Of a DNA stretch of 64,000 bases, positions 1 to 8,210 are shown one piece after another. This stretch comes from Paenibacillus hunanensis (GTDB lineage: Bacteria; Bacillota; Bacilli; Paenibacillales; Paenibacillaceae). Every line of letters begins with the position of its first letter. Positions within the stretch are counted from its first letter, which is position 1. The stretch covers positions 124,001 through 188,000 of the forward strand of contig NZ_BMMB01000003.1 in NCBI RefSeq assembly GCF_014645615.1, read 5' to 3'. Made by a program: the position numbers and the translations under genes. Under the pieces are notes generated by a model. The model was not told where the DNA came from and did no database searches. It worked only from the letters and a program-made list of their open reading frames with translations.

Positions 1-182
1 TCACACATGACGCTTAGCCACATCGTATCCATCGCATACAGATGAGACAACAATTGCCGAATAGAAGGAAAGACACTTTTCACTTCGCGGCTCCAGGCAT
101 CTTCAGGAAGCGTACGCAAATGTTCAAATACTAGCTTGTTGGCCCATACATGATAATTGTATAGCTTGATTGTTGGATTCAT
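1..182 (-). CDS. DinB family protein, N-terminal part (cut by window edge)
   Basis: The reading frame is open from an ATG at 182 to the window edge, so only about 60 N-terminal residues are visible (MNPTIKLYNYHVWANKL then a helical stretch with LLSHLYAMDTMW). This pattern of an N-terminal helix with YNxWAN followed by a histidine in the second helix is typical of DinB/YfiT-type four-helix metalloproteins, several of which are thiol S-transferases. A GGAG lies 8 bases before the chosen ATG; two further in-frame ATGs upstream (191, 197) lack a better ribosome site. Function beyond the fold is unknown. Confidence 0.7.
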   Translation of the reverse strand, partial: MNPTIKLYNYHVWANKLVFEHLRTLPEDAWSREVKSVFPSIRQLLSHLYAMDTMWLSVMC

Positions 183-402
183 ACTCGACATCTCCATTCC
201 GGCCAGGCTACCTAAACTATATTCCACCTGATCACACCGCACCTTAACACAGTGCAATTCCATCATAGAACCCCTGTTCGCGTGTGTCAATATTCATTGA
301 CAACATAGAAGAAGTGTCGCTGAAAAGATTAAAGCAGCCACGGGCAGAATAGCTTCTGCACCTATGACTGCTTCTCATTGGCTTCAAGAATCGTTATTTA
401 TT

Positions 403-1326
403 TTATGAATTCGCTGGTTGTAGGCTCCATTCTTCCTCCATCAATGCCCCATGAATCATAGCGCCGGTCAGGCTTCCTTGGGCGGCAGCGATAATCAGCT
501 GGGATGGGCCTTTGAACGCTGCATCTCCTGCACTGTACAAGCCTTCCACACTCGTACGTCCCATCTCATCCACCCCAATATAGCTCTGCTCATTAAGCTC
601 ATAGCCCAATGTATCATGGAAAGTTGCTTTAGGTAGGAATTGTGGCATCACGAATCCACCACTACGCTCCACTGTCTCACCATCGGAGAGAATGACCCGT
701 TGTAGCTTGCCATCCCGATGCTCTAGATGTGCGATCGGCGTTGTGATAACGGTAATTCCTTTTCCCTGAAGCTCTAGCTGTTGCTCGGGTTCCAGTACGG
801 AAGCACCATTTGTGAATACGACGATGTCCTGACTCCATGTATGTACCATTTTGGTCAGGTGCATGATTCGATCCTCCATACCAATAACGGCTAATGGCTG
901 ATCCCGTTGCTCCCAGCCATCACAGAATGGACAATTGAACAAGCTCTGACCGTAGCAGTCGGTCACGCCTTGAATATCAGGTAGCACCTCTTTAATTCCT
1001 GTTGTAAAAAGTAGCTTACGAGTAGTGAGCTGCTGTCCATCGTTGAGCTCTATCCGAAAATGCCCGTTATCCAGTCGCTCTGCCTTTTCAGCTATTGCTA
1101 CCCGATGCTCAACCGAAGGGTAATGCAGTACCTCTTCATAAGCAATTCGGCGAAACTCTGCTGGCTTGATCCGATCACGAGTTAAGTAACCATGCGATTC
1201 ATGCGTTACTCGATTACGCGGCTGTCCATCATCGACGATAACGACCTTACGTTTCGCACGTCCTAACACCAGCGCAGCATTCAGACCTGCTGGCCCTCCA
1301 CCAATAATGACACAATCATAGATCAT
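403..1326 (-). CDS. Thioredoxin-reductase-like NAD(P)/FAD oxidoreductase
   Basis: A 307-residue flavoprotein of the class II pyridine nucleotide-disulfide oxidoreductase type. Visible parts are the N-terminal FAD-binding GGGPAG (residues 9-14), a redox-active CPFC at 132-135 followed by DGWE, a second nucleotide-binding region starting near AVIGM (146-150), and the C-terminal FAD motif GDAA near residue 276. Length fits TrxB-like proteins. The NADP-binding glycine pattern is degenerate (GMEDRI), so the electron donor is uncertain. AAGGAGG precedes the ATG. It lies downstream of an Rrf2 regulator on the same strand, and a 14-bp site found at both genes suggests that regulator controls it. Its reaction partner (thioredoxin, bacillithiol disulfide or another substrate) cannot be read from sequence. 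Confidence 0.85.
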   Translation of the reverse strand: MIYDCVIIGGGPAGLNAALVLGRAKRKVVIVDDGQPRNRVTHESHGYLTRDRIKPAEFRRIAYEEVLHYPSVEHRVAIAEKAERLDNGHFRIELNDGQQLTTRKLLFTTGIKEVLPDIQGVTDCYGQSLFNCPFCDGWEQRDQPLAVIGMEDRIMHLTKMVHTWSQDIVVFTNGASVLEPEQQLELQGKGITVITTPIAHLEHRDGKLQRVILSDGETVERSGGFVMPQFLPKATFHDTLGYELNEQSYIGVDEMGRTSVEGLYSAGDAAFKGPSQLIIAAAQGSLTGAMIHGALMEEEWSLQPANS

Positions 1327-1389
1327 TTATTTTCCTCCTTGGCGATACCATGATAATCGCTCAATTTTAATTAGATATATTAAAGACTC

Positions 1390-1403
1390 GTAATATCCGT
1401 AAT
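1390..1403. promoter_or_regulatory. Putative Rrf2 operator before the oxidoreductase gene
   Basis: GTAATATCCGTAAT on the + strand is the exact reverse complement of the 14-mer at 1911-1924 in front of the Rrf2 gene. It lies 64 bases upstream of the oxidoreductase start. The unit reads as two GTAAT blocks 9 bases apart. Assignment to the neighbouring Rrf2 protein is inference from position and identity. Confidence 0.55.
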
Positions 1404-1482
1404 ATGATTAAAAAAAAGCGTTTGTTCGCCTATGACGGCAATCTGCTTGTACATTATACGATGAGTACGCCGTCACTGCGAG

Positions 1483-1893
1483 TTAATGTTGCTCGTCAGT
1501 GACTGGCATATGTGCAACCAGATCAGCTAGCTTTTGCTGCTGTAAATAGTACTCCATCGTTCCCTCTGCCTGAATCATCACCTGCTGGATCCTACATTCC
1601 GGCCCATGATCGAGCGTACACTCGAATAAGGAAGCTGTTCCTTCAATCGCATGAATAATATCCAGAAAGGACACCTGCTCCCAATTACGCTTTAAGCGAT
1701 AGCCGCCATGTGCGCCTGGCGATGATTCCACCATGCCCGCCTTTGCCAGCTTGGTCAGGATTTTAGACAGATAGGTGGGCGACACGCCTTGAAACTCAGC
1801 CAGCTGCTGAACACCAGTCAGACGATCCGGTGTAGCTAACGCCAGATGCAGCATCGTATGCAGCGCATAATCTGTCGCTTTGGAAAACTTCAT
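1483..1893 (-). CDS. Rrf2 family transcriptional regulator
   Basis: 136 residues with the Rrf2 winged-helix pattern: MKFSKATDYALHTMLHLA at the N-terminus, a recognition-helix region near GVSPTYLSKILTKLAKAGMV (37-54) and the wing SPGAHGGYRL (58-66). Only two cysteines are seen in the usual cluster region (C92 and C100), whereas Fe-S Rrf2 proteins such as IscR or NsrR normally carry three, so a thiol switch is as plausible as a cluster. A promoter and a 14-bp repeated site lie directly upstream, suggesting autoregulation, and the next gene on the strand is a disulfide oxidoreductase. AAAGGTGG precedes the ATG. Confidence 0.88.
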   Translation of the reverse strand: MKFSKATDYALHTMLHLALATPDRLTGVQQLAEFQGVSPTYLSKILTKLAKAGMVESSPGAHGGYRLKRNWEQVSFLDIIHAIEGTASLFECTLDHGPECRIQQVMIQAEGTMEYYLQQQKLADLVAHMPVTDEQH

Positions 1894-1910
1894 GTATACA
1901 CGCCACCTTT

Positions 1911-1924
1911 ATTACGGATATTAC
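1911..1924. promoter_or_regulatory. Putative Rrf2 operator in the rrf2 leader
   Basis: ATTACGGATATTAC, the reverse complement of the site at 1390-1403. It lies between the -10 box and the ribosome site of the Rrf2 gene, a position where bound protein would block transcription. Seen directly; binding is inferred. Confidence 0.55.
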
Positions 1925-1939
1925 AGACTTTATGGGTCT

Positions 1940-1968
1940 ATAATATAGATGATATATCGTAGTGTCAA
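1940..1968 (-). promoter_or_regulatory. Sigma-A-type promoter of the Rrf2 gene
   Basis: Reading the minus strand, TTGACA (1968-1963) is followed by a 17-base spacer and TATTAT (1945-1940). Both hexamers match or nearly match the housekeeping consensus. The start codon is 47 bases beyond the -10 box and the operator-like 14-mer lies in between. Confidence 0.7.
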
Positions 1969-2220
1969 CCGATTTATTGAAGCGAAGTGATTGTGGTTCG
2001 TTCAACAACTAGCTGACACTACTTTTACTATTGCGCTATTACTGTTTTTGTTCTTGCTCTTGTTTTTGCTCTTGCTCTTGCTCTTGCTCTTGCTCTTGCT
2101 CTTGCTCTTGCTCTTGCTCTTGCTCTTGCTCTTGCTCTTGCTCTTGCTCTTGCTCTTGCTAAATAGCATAACAATGATCAGCTCATACTGTACAACAATT
2201 CATTTGGATTACATAGCATA
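1969..2220. other. Intergenic region holding the microsatellite
   Basis: Between the Nudix stop codon and the Rrf2 promoter. Apart from the CTTGCT tract no gene, terminator or recognisable site was found; flanks are AT-rich. Confidence 0.6.
2051..2160. repeat. Hexanucleotide microsatellite (CTTGCT)n
   Basis: Fifteen perfect tandem copies of CTTGCT run from 2071 to 2160, with a partial copy at 2066-2070 and degenerate copies from about 2051. The tract lies between the stop of the Nudix gene (2221) and the Rrf2 promoter (1968), so it is in non-coding DNA on either side. It would be prone to copy-number change by slippage. The + strand reading is a poly-leucine ORF with no ribosome site. Confidence 0.95.
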
Positions 2221-2622
2221 TCAATCCAGTAGCTCCTGCTGCTTGAGCTGTTCAAATACCAGTTGACTCGCTACCGACACTTGCTCCTGATCGTCATAGC
2301 TCAGCCACGCCATCTCCTCAATCTCGCTATCTGGCTGTAGAGTACCTTCATAATCAGCCGTATAACAGGTCAAGCGAACGATCGTTCCAGTTGCCTTGCT
2401 ATCTGCTTCTGCTTCAAATGTACCGACATGCATGATCGTCTCCTGCTGTAGCGTCACACCCAGCTCCTCCTGAACCTCACGAATCAATGTCTGCTGATCC
2501 TCTTCGCCCGGGTCTCTTTTACCACCTGGAATATAATATAGCTCCTTGCCTTTGGAGCGTACACAGAGTAGCTTGCGTTCGCTGAGATAGATCCATGCGA
2601 TTTTATCGATGATAGTTGACAT
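2221..2622 (-). CDS. Nudix hydrolase
   Basis: 133 residues with a complete Nudix box at 34-56: G34, E40, R48-E49, E52-E53 and G55 fit GX5EX7REUXEEXGU, the Mg2+-binding helix that hydrolyses nucleoside diphosphates linked to another moiety. The substrate cannot be told from the sequence; the short compact form resembles MutT/YjhB-like enzymes with 8-oxo-dGTP or other NTP substrates. GGGAGC precedes the ATG. The gene stands alone between an Rrf2 gene and a Crp/Fnr gene on the same strand. A palindromic TATA-rich sequence at about 2706-2716 is the likely -10 region. Confidence 0.88.
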   Translation of the reverse strand: MSTIIDKIAWIYLSERKLLCVRSKGKELYYIPGGKRDPGEEDQQTLIREVQEELGVTLQQETIMHVGTFEAEADSKATGTIVRLTCYTADYEGTLQPDSEIEEMAWLSYDDQEQVSVASQLVFEQLKQQELLD

Positions 2623-2727
2623 ATAAAAGCTCCCTTCGCTTATGCGGTAATATAGTTGGTTTTGTTCATTTAGCTTAGCAAGCCTGACCTATCTATATAC
2701 ATGACCTATAATATAGACACAGATTTT

Positions 2728-3429
2728 TCAAAATACAATCTCCCTCGCACCCGTCAGCTTCTCCAGACCCTCTCGATTTAAAATAACCAGCTTGCCACGG
2801 GTTCGCTCCAGCAATCCATCCTCGCTAAATTGGCTGATCACCCGATTCAGATGGCGATAGCTCGTTCCGATCAGATTTGCAATGTCTGTCAGATTATAGT
2901 CAGCAGGGTCGCCGGTTAGAAGCATATTATGCTCTGATGTAGTGACCGATAATAGATAGCTCGCCAGACGTATTTCCACAGGGTACATCAGATTAAAGCT
3001 CATCGATTCAGATTTCACCCGAAATTTATACGTGATGATATTTAAAATAAAACGCAAAAACGGAGCATGATCCTGACCATATTGATACAGCCATTGATAG
3101 CGAATACCGAGTACCTCCACTGGTGTTACCGCTTCAACGGTGTTCATCAGTTCGACTCGCTCCACATATTCGATATCTCCAATCATCTCCGGTGGTGTCT
3201 TGAAGGAGAGAACGAGTGTCTTGCCTTCGGGTGAGGTCAGCGATGTTTTGGTCGTGCCTTTGACCAGTACATATAATATCTCGGAGCGCTCGCCCTGAGC
3301 ACATAGCACTTCACCCGGCTCAAATCGATATAGACCGAGATGAGGCAATAATGGCTCGTGGAATACATCTTCAATCCGATATTGCTGCAAATACGCTTGC
3401 AGCTGCTTTTGATCCTGAATCTCTTGCAT
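2728..3429 (-). CDS. Crp/Fnr family regulator, YeiL-like
   Basis: About 233 residues: an N-terminal cNMP-type beta barrel (PGEVLCAQGE ... LYVLVKG ... GDIEYVE) and a C-terminal winged helix with IANLIGTSYRHLNRVISQF as helix-turn-helix. The YRHLNRVI..F.EDGLL segment resembles E. coli YeiL. No cysteine cluster typical of Fnr is seen. An alternative GTG start lies 6 bases upstream (3435); the ATG at 3429 has better spacing to a GAGAG. The gene is divergent from a GNAT gene, and a perfect 14-bp palindrome lies in the shared region with a near copy before the DMT transporter gene, so those are candidate targets. The ligand is unknown. Confidence 0.85.
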   Translation of the reverse strand: MQEIQDQKQLQAYLQQYRIEDVFHEPLLPHLGLYRFEPGEVLCAQGERSEILYVLVKGTTKTSLTSPEGKTLVLSFKTPPEMIGDIEYVERVELMNTVEAVTPVEVLGIRYQWLYQYGQDHAPFLRFILNIITYKFRVKSESMSFNLMYPVEIRLASYLLSVTTSEHNMLLTGDPADYNLTDIANLIGTSYRHLNRVISQFSEDGLLERTRGKLVILNREGLEKLTGAREIVF

Positions 3430-3567
3430 GATCACACCGCTCTCTATCTTGAATCTGTCTAGAAAATGCTCATCGTTCCTGAGCGATCAGGACATGACGA
3501 ATACAAACGAATCTGCCTGCTGTAGTCTTCCTGTTTTATTATACCGAAAGCACATAGGTATGAGACT

Positions 3568-3581
3568 AGGACATATGTCCT
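3568..3581. promoter_or_regulatory. Perfect 14-bp palindrome between Crp/Fnr and GNAT genes
   Basis: AGGACATATGTCCT is its own reverse complement. It sits 139 bases before the regulator start and 72 bases before the GNAT start. A 12-of-14 match occurs at 5065-5078. Crp/Fnr proteins bind short dyads of this kind; assignment is inference. Confidence 0.6.
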
Positions 3582-3652
3582 TAAACGTCCAGACGTATCA
3601 GTTGTTCCTGCTATGGGTATGAACTAAGATAGAAGGACAGGAGGTCGAAACG

Positions 3653-4252
3653 ATGACACTTACACTACGCACATGGGATAGCTGGAACGAGGAAGTCTGG
3701 CAGCAGATCAAGCCCATTTATGAAGAAGCATTTATACACGGTGCCAAGCCTGAGAAGATCATTCGTCAGATGCTGGATCGGAAGATCGCTTTTTTACATG
3801 CTGGTTATGAGGGAGATGAGCTGGTTGCGATGGCACTCACGGGTCTAGGTAGAAGTGACCAGCAGCAGACGATGATTATCGACTATATGGCGATTCGCCA
3901 TGATCGGCGTGGTCGGGGTGAAGGACGATTATTTTTTAATATTCTCCGTGATTGGGGAATAGCGCATCATCGTATTGATGCGATTATTATCGAAGCCGAA
4001 GCAGAGGATACACAGGAGAATCGCGAACGGATTATTTTCTGGGAGAAATGCGGCTTCCTGCCCACCTCGTATGTACACCACTATATTTGGATTCCAGAAA
4101 CGTACCGAGCGCTTGTGTTGCCGTTACAGCCTGACTTTCAAATCACCGATGATGGACAAAGCATCTTCGCACAAATCACCGATTTTCACGAGCGTTCCTT
4201 CCGCAAGCAGAAAAGTAATACGCTGACTGATTCGAATAAAAATAAAGTATAG
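3653..4252 (+). CDS. GNAT family N-acetyltransferase
   Basis: 199 residues. The central strand and acetyl-CoA pyrophosphate loop read MIIDYMAIRHDRRGRGEGRLFF, where RRGRGEG takes the place of the Q/RxxGxG/A motif; the following IIIEAEAEDTQENRERIIFWEKCGF is the usual C-terminal half of the GNAT fold. AGGAGG lies 8 bases before the ATG. The substrate is unknown. The last 35 residues are charged and likely flexible. It is divergent from the YeiL-like regulator and convergent with a DMT transporter gene, with a shared terminator hairpin between them. Confidence 0.85.
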   Translation: MTLTLRTWDSWNEEVWQQIKPIYEEAFIHGAKPEKIIRQMLDRKIAFLHAGYEGDELVAMALTGLGRSDQQQTMIIDYMAIRHDRRGRGEGRLFFNILRDWGIAHHRIDAIIIEAEAEDTQENRERIIFWEKCGFLPTSYVHHYIWIPETYRALVLPLQPDFQITDDGQSIFAQITDFHERSFRKQKSNTLTDSNKNKV

Positions 4253-4578
4253 GCGGCTATAGCATCAGCACCAGAACAGAGATCGATCAAATAACGCGGT
4301 ACATTCGATAACGATTCAGCGGAGATTTCGAGCATCGACACTTTATGTGACTTTGTGTGGATGTACTGGGATAGCTATACTTCTCGCTCATTCTGATGAT
4401 CCTCAATAACGTAAAATAAACAAAGATTATAATAAACAAAAAGTAAAATCAAAAAAGCCACAGGATAAGCAGTACATGCTTGTCATCCTGTGGCTTTGCT
4501 TTGTGAAAGCTATCCGTATATGCGATTCCGCTATTTTACATCAGCTATGTTAAAGCTTGTATCATGTAATATCCATAC
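4253..4578. other. Convergent intergenic region
   Basis: AT-rich, holding the bidirectional terminator at 4454-4497. No other feature seen. Confidence 0.6.
4454..4497. terminator. Bidirectional terminator between GNAT and DMT genes
   Basis: Perfect 13-bp stem AAAGCCACAGGAT / ATCCTGTGGCTTT with an 18-base loop and A/T runs on both sides. It serves two convergent genes. Confidence 0.8.
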
Positions 4579-5007
4579 TTAATAAAACCGCAGTAAAACA
4601 ACGCCCGCTACCATCAGCGCAATACCAAGCCATTGTGCCCGTCCAACTCGCTGCTTGATCGTATCAAACCAGCCGCGTGCATCAATAAGAAACGTCATAC
4701 ATAGCTGTGAGATCAATAATGCCGCGATAGTCAGTGTAGCACCAATATGATGCATGGCCGTAATATTGCTAAACACAATAATCGCTGCAAAGGCTCCGCC
4801 AAACCAGTAGAGCTTCTTCACTTCATGCAGCTGACGCCAGCCACCACCGCCCCTACTTATCCAGATCACAGCAGCCAGCACAAAGCCGCCAAGCTGATTA
4901 ATCATAACCGCGTGCCATGTACCGACAAACGCACCGGTATGTGAATTGACGATGCCCTGCAAAGCAAGAAACACACCTGCTAATATTGAGAAAATCACAC
5001 CACTCAT
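4579..5007 (-). CDS. DMT family transporter, YdcZ/DUF606 type
   Basis: 142 residues with about five hydrophobic helices, beginning with SILAGVFLALQGIVNSHTG, the N-terminal signature of the half-size YdcZ/DUF606 branch of the drug/metabolite transporter superfamily. Such half-size proteins usually act as dimers in the cytoplasmic membrane; the substrate is not known. GGAGGG precedes the ATG. A near copy of the palindrome found at the YeiL-like regulator lies 58 bases upstream of the start, suggesting joint control. Confidence 0.85.
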   Translation of the reverse strand: MSGVIFSILAGVFLALQGIVNSHTGAFVGTWHAVMINQLGGFVLAAVIWISRGGGGWRQLHEVKKLYWFGGAFAAIIVFSNITAMHHIGATLTIAALLISQLCMTFLIDARGWFDTIKQRVGRAQWLGIALMVAGVVLLRFY

Positions 5008-5064
5008 CCTGTACCCTCCATTTCAGTCCTGTTCATTATACACAAAAGAGACAGGAGAACAACC

Positions 5065-5078
5065 AGGACAAATGTCTT
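5065..5078. promoter_or_regulatory. Near copy of the Crp/Fnr-associated palindrome
   Basis: AGGACAAATGTCTT matches AGGACATATGTCCT (3568-3581) at 12 of 14 positions and keeps the GACA..TGTC dyad. It is upstream of the DMT transporter start at 5007. Confidence 0.5.
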
Positions 5079-5171
5079 TTTGAACCTTACTAACGTTAAT
5101 CAGGGAGCTACGCATCGTGCCTTCCCTTCTCTTAAGCAAGCACTATGGTAAACACTAATATAAGATAAGCA

Positions 5172-5870
5172 TTAAGCCTGCGGCACTTGAGGTGGAAGCT
5201 GCTTCGCTTTACGCCGTCGTCTACGATAGATCTGGTATCCTTTACGCACACTCTCCAGAATAAATGGAGGAATCGGAAATAACACACGCGATGCAATCGG
5301 ATAATAAAACCGATAATACGCCTTTTTAAAATCATCCCACATCCGGCATGGCTCCTGCTTGAGAAAATCAGACACATCCACCACGAGTCCGCGTCCCTGA
5401 TACAGCATAATATTTTTGGCATGCACATCATGAGGACGAAGACCGACCGAACGCGCATAATGCATCGCTTGCTCAATATCGCGTACCGCCTGCTCTGGGA
5501 TCAAAATTCCCTGTTTAAAGCAATCATAGATGGTCGTTCCCATCAGTTGCTTGAGTACGAGAAAAGGGCCGTCTGCATAGTAACAGGTGGAATAGGATGG
5601 ATGATCACCTAGCAGACGGTACACCTCCCGCTCCGCTTCCAGACCGGGCTTCCCATCGGCATAGACCTTTACCGCATAACCGGGATAATCGGGATGCGTA
5701 AGCACTGCGGCATAATTTCCTGCGCCCAGTAGTAGCCATGGCTTAGGATAGGCTGCTACATGGATCGGCTCTAATGGGTCTTCGCTGGTCAGTACCAGCT
5801 CGGATAATAAGGACTGATTCACCTGCTCGACTAACTGCTTCACCTGACGTGCTTTATCGCTTGGATTCAT
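5172..5870 (-). CDS. Protein-kinase-like protein, YrzF-like
   Basis: 232 residues with a minimal kinase fold: nucleotide loop GAGNYAAV (49-56), catalytic lysine in AVKVY (K68), a helix-C glutamate near E78-E80, catalytic loop PHDVHAKN with D148 and N153, and metal-binding VVDVSDF (D165 or D168) replacing DFG. All key residues for phosphotransfer appear present, while the usual HRD histidine-arginine is PH. The C-terminus is highly basic (RRRRRKAK), possibly for membrane or nucleic-acid contact. Targets are unknown. The gene stands alone; only a weak AAGGCGAG lies before the ATG. Confidence 0.75.
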   Translation of the reverse strand: MNPSDKARQVKQLVEQVNQSLLSELVLTSEDPLEPIHVAAYPKPWLLLGAGNYAAVLTHPDYPGYAVKVYADGKPGLEAEREVYRLLGDHPSYSTCYYADGPFLVLKQLMGTTIYDCFKQGILIPEQAVRDIEQAMHYARSVGLRPHDVHAKNIMLYQGRGLVVDVSDFLKQEPCRMWDDFKKAYYRFYYPIASRVLFPIPPFILESVRKGYQIYRRRRRKAKQLPPQVPQA

Positions 5871-6176
5871 TCGTTTTACGCTCGCCTTCTACGGCGATTA
5901 ATGGAATCAGCCTGCATACTCGCTGTACTCCATTTCGCCTCCTGTAATGTAGGTATATTAATTTTTTTCTTATGTAGGAATATATTCCATATTATAAATG
6001 GATTTGTACATTTACGCCTCATGTATTATCGGCTAATTCATATAAAATAAATAGCCGCCGACGATGCGGCAGCTATTTGTATCAATTTTACTGGATATTC
6101 TCTGGATATTTTATAAGGAGTTTGATCCATGCATTAGACTCTGCATAATATCCGAACGTATGGGATAATCAACCGA
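5871..6176. other. Intergenic region between ubiD-like and kinase-like genes
   Basis: AT-rich. Contains the terminator of the UbiD gene at 6049-6078 and presumably the promoter of the kinase-like gene, which is not clear. Confidence 0.5.
6049..6078 (-). terminator. Terminator after the UbiD-like gene
   Basis: Stem AAATAGCCGCC / GGCAGCTATTT (10 of 11 paired) with a short loop, followed on the minus strand by a T-rich stretch. Confidence 0.65.
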
Positions 6177-8018
6177 TCAGCTTAGCTTAATGCTGCTCAA
6201 GCTACCACCACTTGCAAATAATCGATCAACCCGACGCTCCACGTCTGCATCCGGTACGAGCGGAGGCGCCTGATGGGGCTTAATGCGTGCATCAATAATC
6301 ATATTATCGCAGCCCCAATGCTTGAACTCATAGCTACTATTCGTACCATACATATCATGAGATGGATTGCTACGAGTAAAGGTGACCCACAGGAAGTTGC
6401 TCAGCGTATCGCTCACCATCGCACTATCGTCGCATAAAATAATAAGCGGTACACCTTCTAAGCCCAATCCTTCACGTGCTTCCAGACTGGCGCATACATC
6501 CGCCAGCTCCTGACGTGCTGCTGCATAATCGGTAAACGGTTGACTTTGCACGGCTATAACACCTGGCATCACAAGACGCGGCTCATGTAATGTACGCAAG
6601 CCTTTAAGTGCTTCCGGAACCTCGCGGCATAGCTCCCGGCGCTTGTCTCCATAGGCAGCCAGAATCACCTTACTGCCTGTATTCAGGCCCGTACCTGAAT
6701 AATCCAGCGTATCGATCGTTGTATTCGTTTGGAAATGAATATCTCGGCGCAGATCCATACGCTCCAGAATATGACCGATAAACTCAACCTCTTTATGCGT
6801 ATCCAGTGGATATCCGTCCTCAGCTGTAATGAACAGATACTTCGCAAGACTCACCTGTCCTGTACCGAGAATGCGATTCGCAATCGTCAAAATCTCAGCT
6901 GGCTGCTTCACCTTCTGATACGGCGTATATCGCTCACTACCAATCGCAAATAGCAATGGATGCACGCCAGCTGCATCGACAGCATGAACCTCCTTCACGC
7001 CGGGGATCTCCTGCTTTACCGCATCCCCTGTTAACTCGTGAATCAATTCACCAAATACCGTATCCTCCTGCGGCGGACGTCCTACTACTGTAAATGGCCA
7101 GATCGCACGTGGACGTGCATACACACCATGAACCTTTAATACTGGAAATGGATGCGCCAGACTATAATATCCAAGATGATCACCAAACGGCCCTTCTGGC
7201 TTTGTCTCATCCGCAAAAATCTCACCAGTGATCACGAAGTCTGCATCATTGCTCATCGCATGACCGTCCAGATAGCTATAGTTAAATCGTCTACCCGCCA
7301 GCAGCCCGGCGAATGTCATCTCACTCAAGCCTTCTGGTAAAGGCATGACCGCTGCCAGCGTATGTGCAGGTGGCCCGCCCACGAAGATGCTTACTTTAAG
7401 CGGCTTACCCTCTCGATTTGCCTTCGATTGATGCACACCGATACCCCGATGAATCTGATAATGCAGACCGATCTCTCGATTCAACTCATAGTCATTTCCT
7501 GTCAGCTGAATCCGGTACATGCCCAGATTCGCATTCATAATGCCCGGCTTGTCCGGGTCTTCACTATACACGAGTGGCAATGTTACAAAGGCACCGCCAT
7601 CCATCGGCCAGTGCTGAATTAATGGCAGATCGGAGATTTGAATCTGCTCCGCAGCAACAGGCAAGCTATTTCCACGCTTATTCGGTAGAGCTTTATAGGC
7701 AGCCAATCCATTTTTCACATTGGCAAATGGATGTTTGAGCGCCTGCATCGGATCATTGCGCAGTGCGATAAGATTCTGTGTAGAATCCCACGTATGGCGA
7801 AAAATAAAGCGACTACGATCCATTGTACCGAAAATGTTAGACGCCGCACGAAAACGGGTTCCTTTTACATTTTCAAATAATAATGCTGGCCCTCCAGCTT
7901 CATAAACACGCAAATGTATAGCAGCCATCTCCAGATGCGGATCAACCTCTTCTTTGACACGAATCAGATGACCATGTTTCTCCAGATCAAGCAGGCATTC
8001 TTCCAGGCTATTGTACAT
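6177..8018 (-). CDS. UbiD family decarboxylase
   Basis: 613 residues, the long form of UbiD-type (de)carboxylases that use prenylated FMN. Family features include LPLIQHWPMDGGAFVTLPLVYSEDP, IGVHQ and the active-site segment EGPFGDHLGYYS, where the glutamate corresponds to a catalytic residue of UbiD/Fdc. The start at 8018 (MYNSLEECL) is preferred over the in-frame ATG at 8036 because TGGAG lies 7 bases before it. No UbiX (prFMN synthase) gene is in the window, so the cofactor must come from elsewhere. The physiological acid is unknown; quinone-type 4-hydroxybenzoates or aromatic acids are possible. It has its own promoter and terminator. Confidence 0.88.
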   Translation of the reverse strand: MYNSLEECLLDLEKHGHLIRVKEEVDPHLEMAAIHLRVYEAGGPALLFENVKGTRFRAASNIFGTMDRSRFIFRHTWDSTQNLIALRNDPMQALKHPFANVKNGLAAYKALPNKRGNSLPVAAEQIQISDLPLIQHWPMDGGAFVTLPLVYSEDPDKPGIMNANLGMYRIQLTGNDYELNREIGLHYQIHRGIGVHQSKANREGKPLKVSIFVGGPPAHTLAAVMPLPEGLSEMTFAGLLAGRRFNYSYLDGHAMSNDADFVITGEIFADETKPEGPFGDHLGYYSLAHPFPVLKVHGVYARPRAIWPFTVVGRPPQEDTVFGELIHELTGDAVKQEIPGVKEVHAVDAAGVHPLLFAIGSERYTPYQKVKQPAEILTIANRILGTGQVSLAKYLFITAEDGYPLDTHKEVEFIGHILERMDLRRDIHFQTNTTIDTLDYSGTGLNTGSKVILAAYGDKRRELCREVPEALKGLRTLHEPRLVMPGVIAVQSQPFTDYAAARQELADVCASLEAREGLGLEGVPLIILCDDSAMVSDTLSNFLWVTFTRSNPSHDMYGTNSSYEFKHWGCDNMIIDARIKPHQAPPLVPDADVERRVDRLFASGGSLSSIKLS

Positions 8019-8074
8019 ATCATTTCTCCATTTCATGTTTCGACTGATATGAGGGAAAGCCCCCTATTCCCCTT

Positions 8075-8103
8075 ATTATAATCGCAATTTGAAATGGATA
8101 CAA
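8075..8103 (-). promoter_or_regulatory. Promoter of the UbiD-like gene
   Basis: On the minus strand TTGTAT (8103-8098), a 17-base spacer and a consensus TATAAT (8080-8075), 57 bases before the start codon. Confidence 0.65.
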
Positions 8104-8210
8104 AAGCAAGGCGGCTATAGATTCGACAATTGTGTAACAGCGTCTCCTGTGTTCCGTCTATTGATCATTTCTTTATATGTATTGTTTATACGTATTGGTG
8201 CATATATAGA

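Noticed and set aside
2051-2160. Tandem repeat as possible CRISPR array
   Set aside because: Units are 6 bases without spacers.
1991-2266. Poly-leucine ORF of 91 codons on the + strand
   Set aside because: It is the translation of the CTTGCT microsatellite, has no ribosome site and overlaps the end of the Nudix gene on the other strand.
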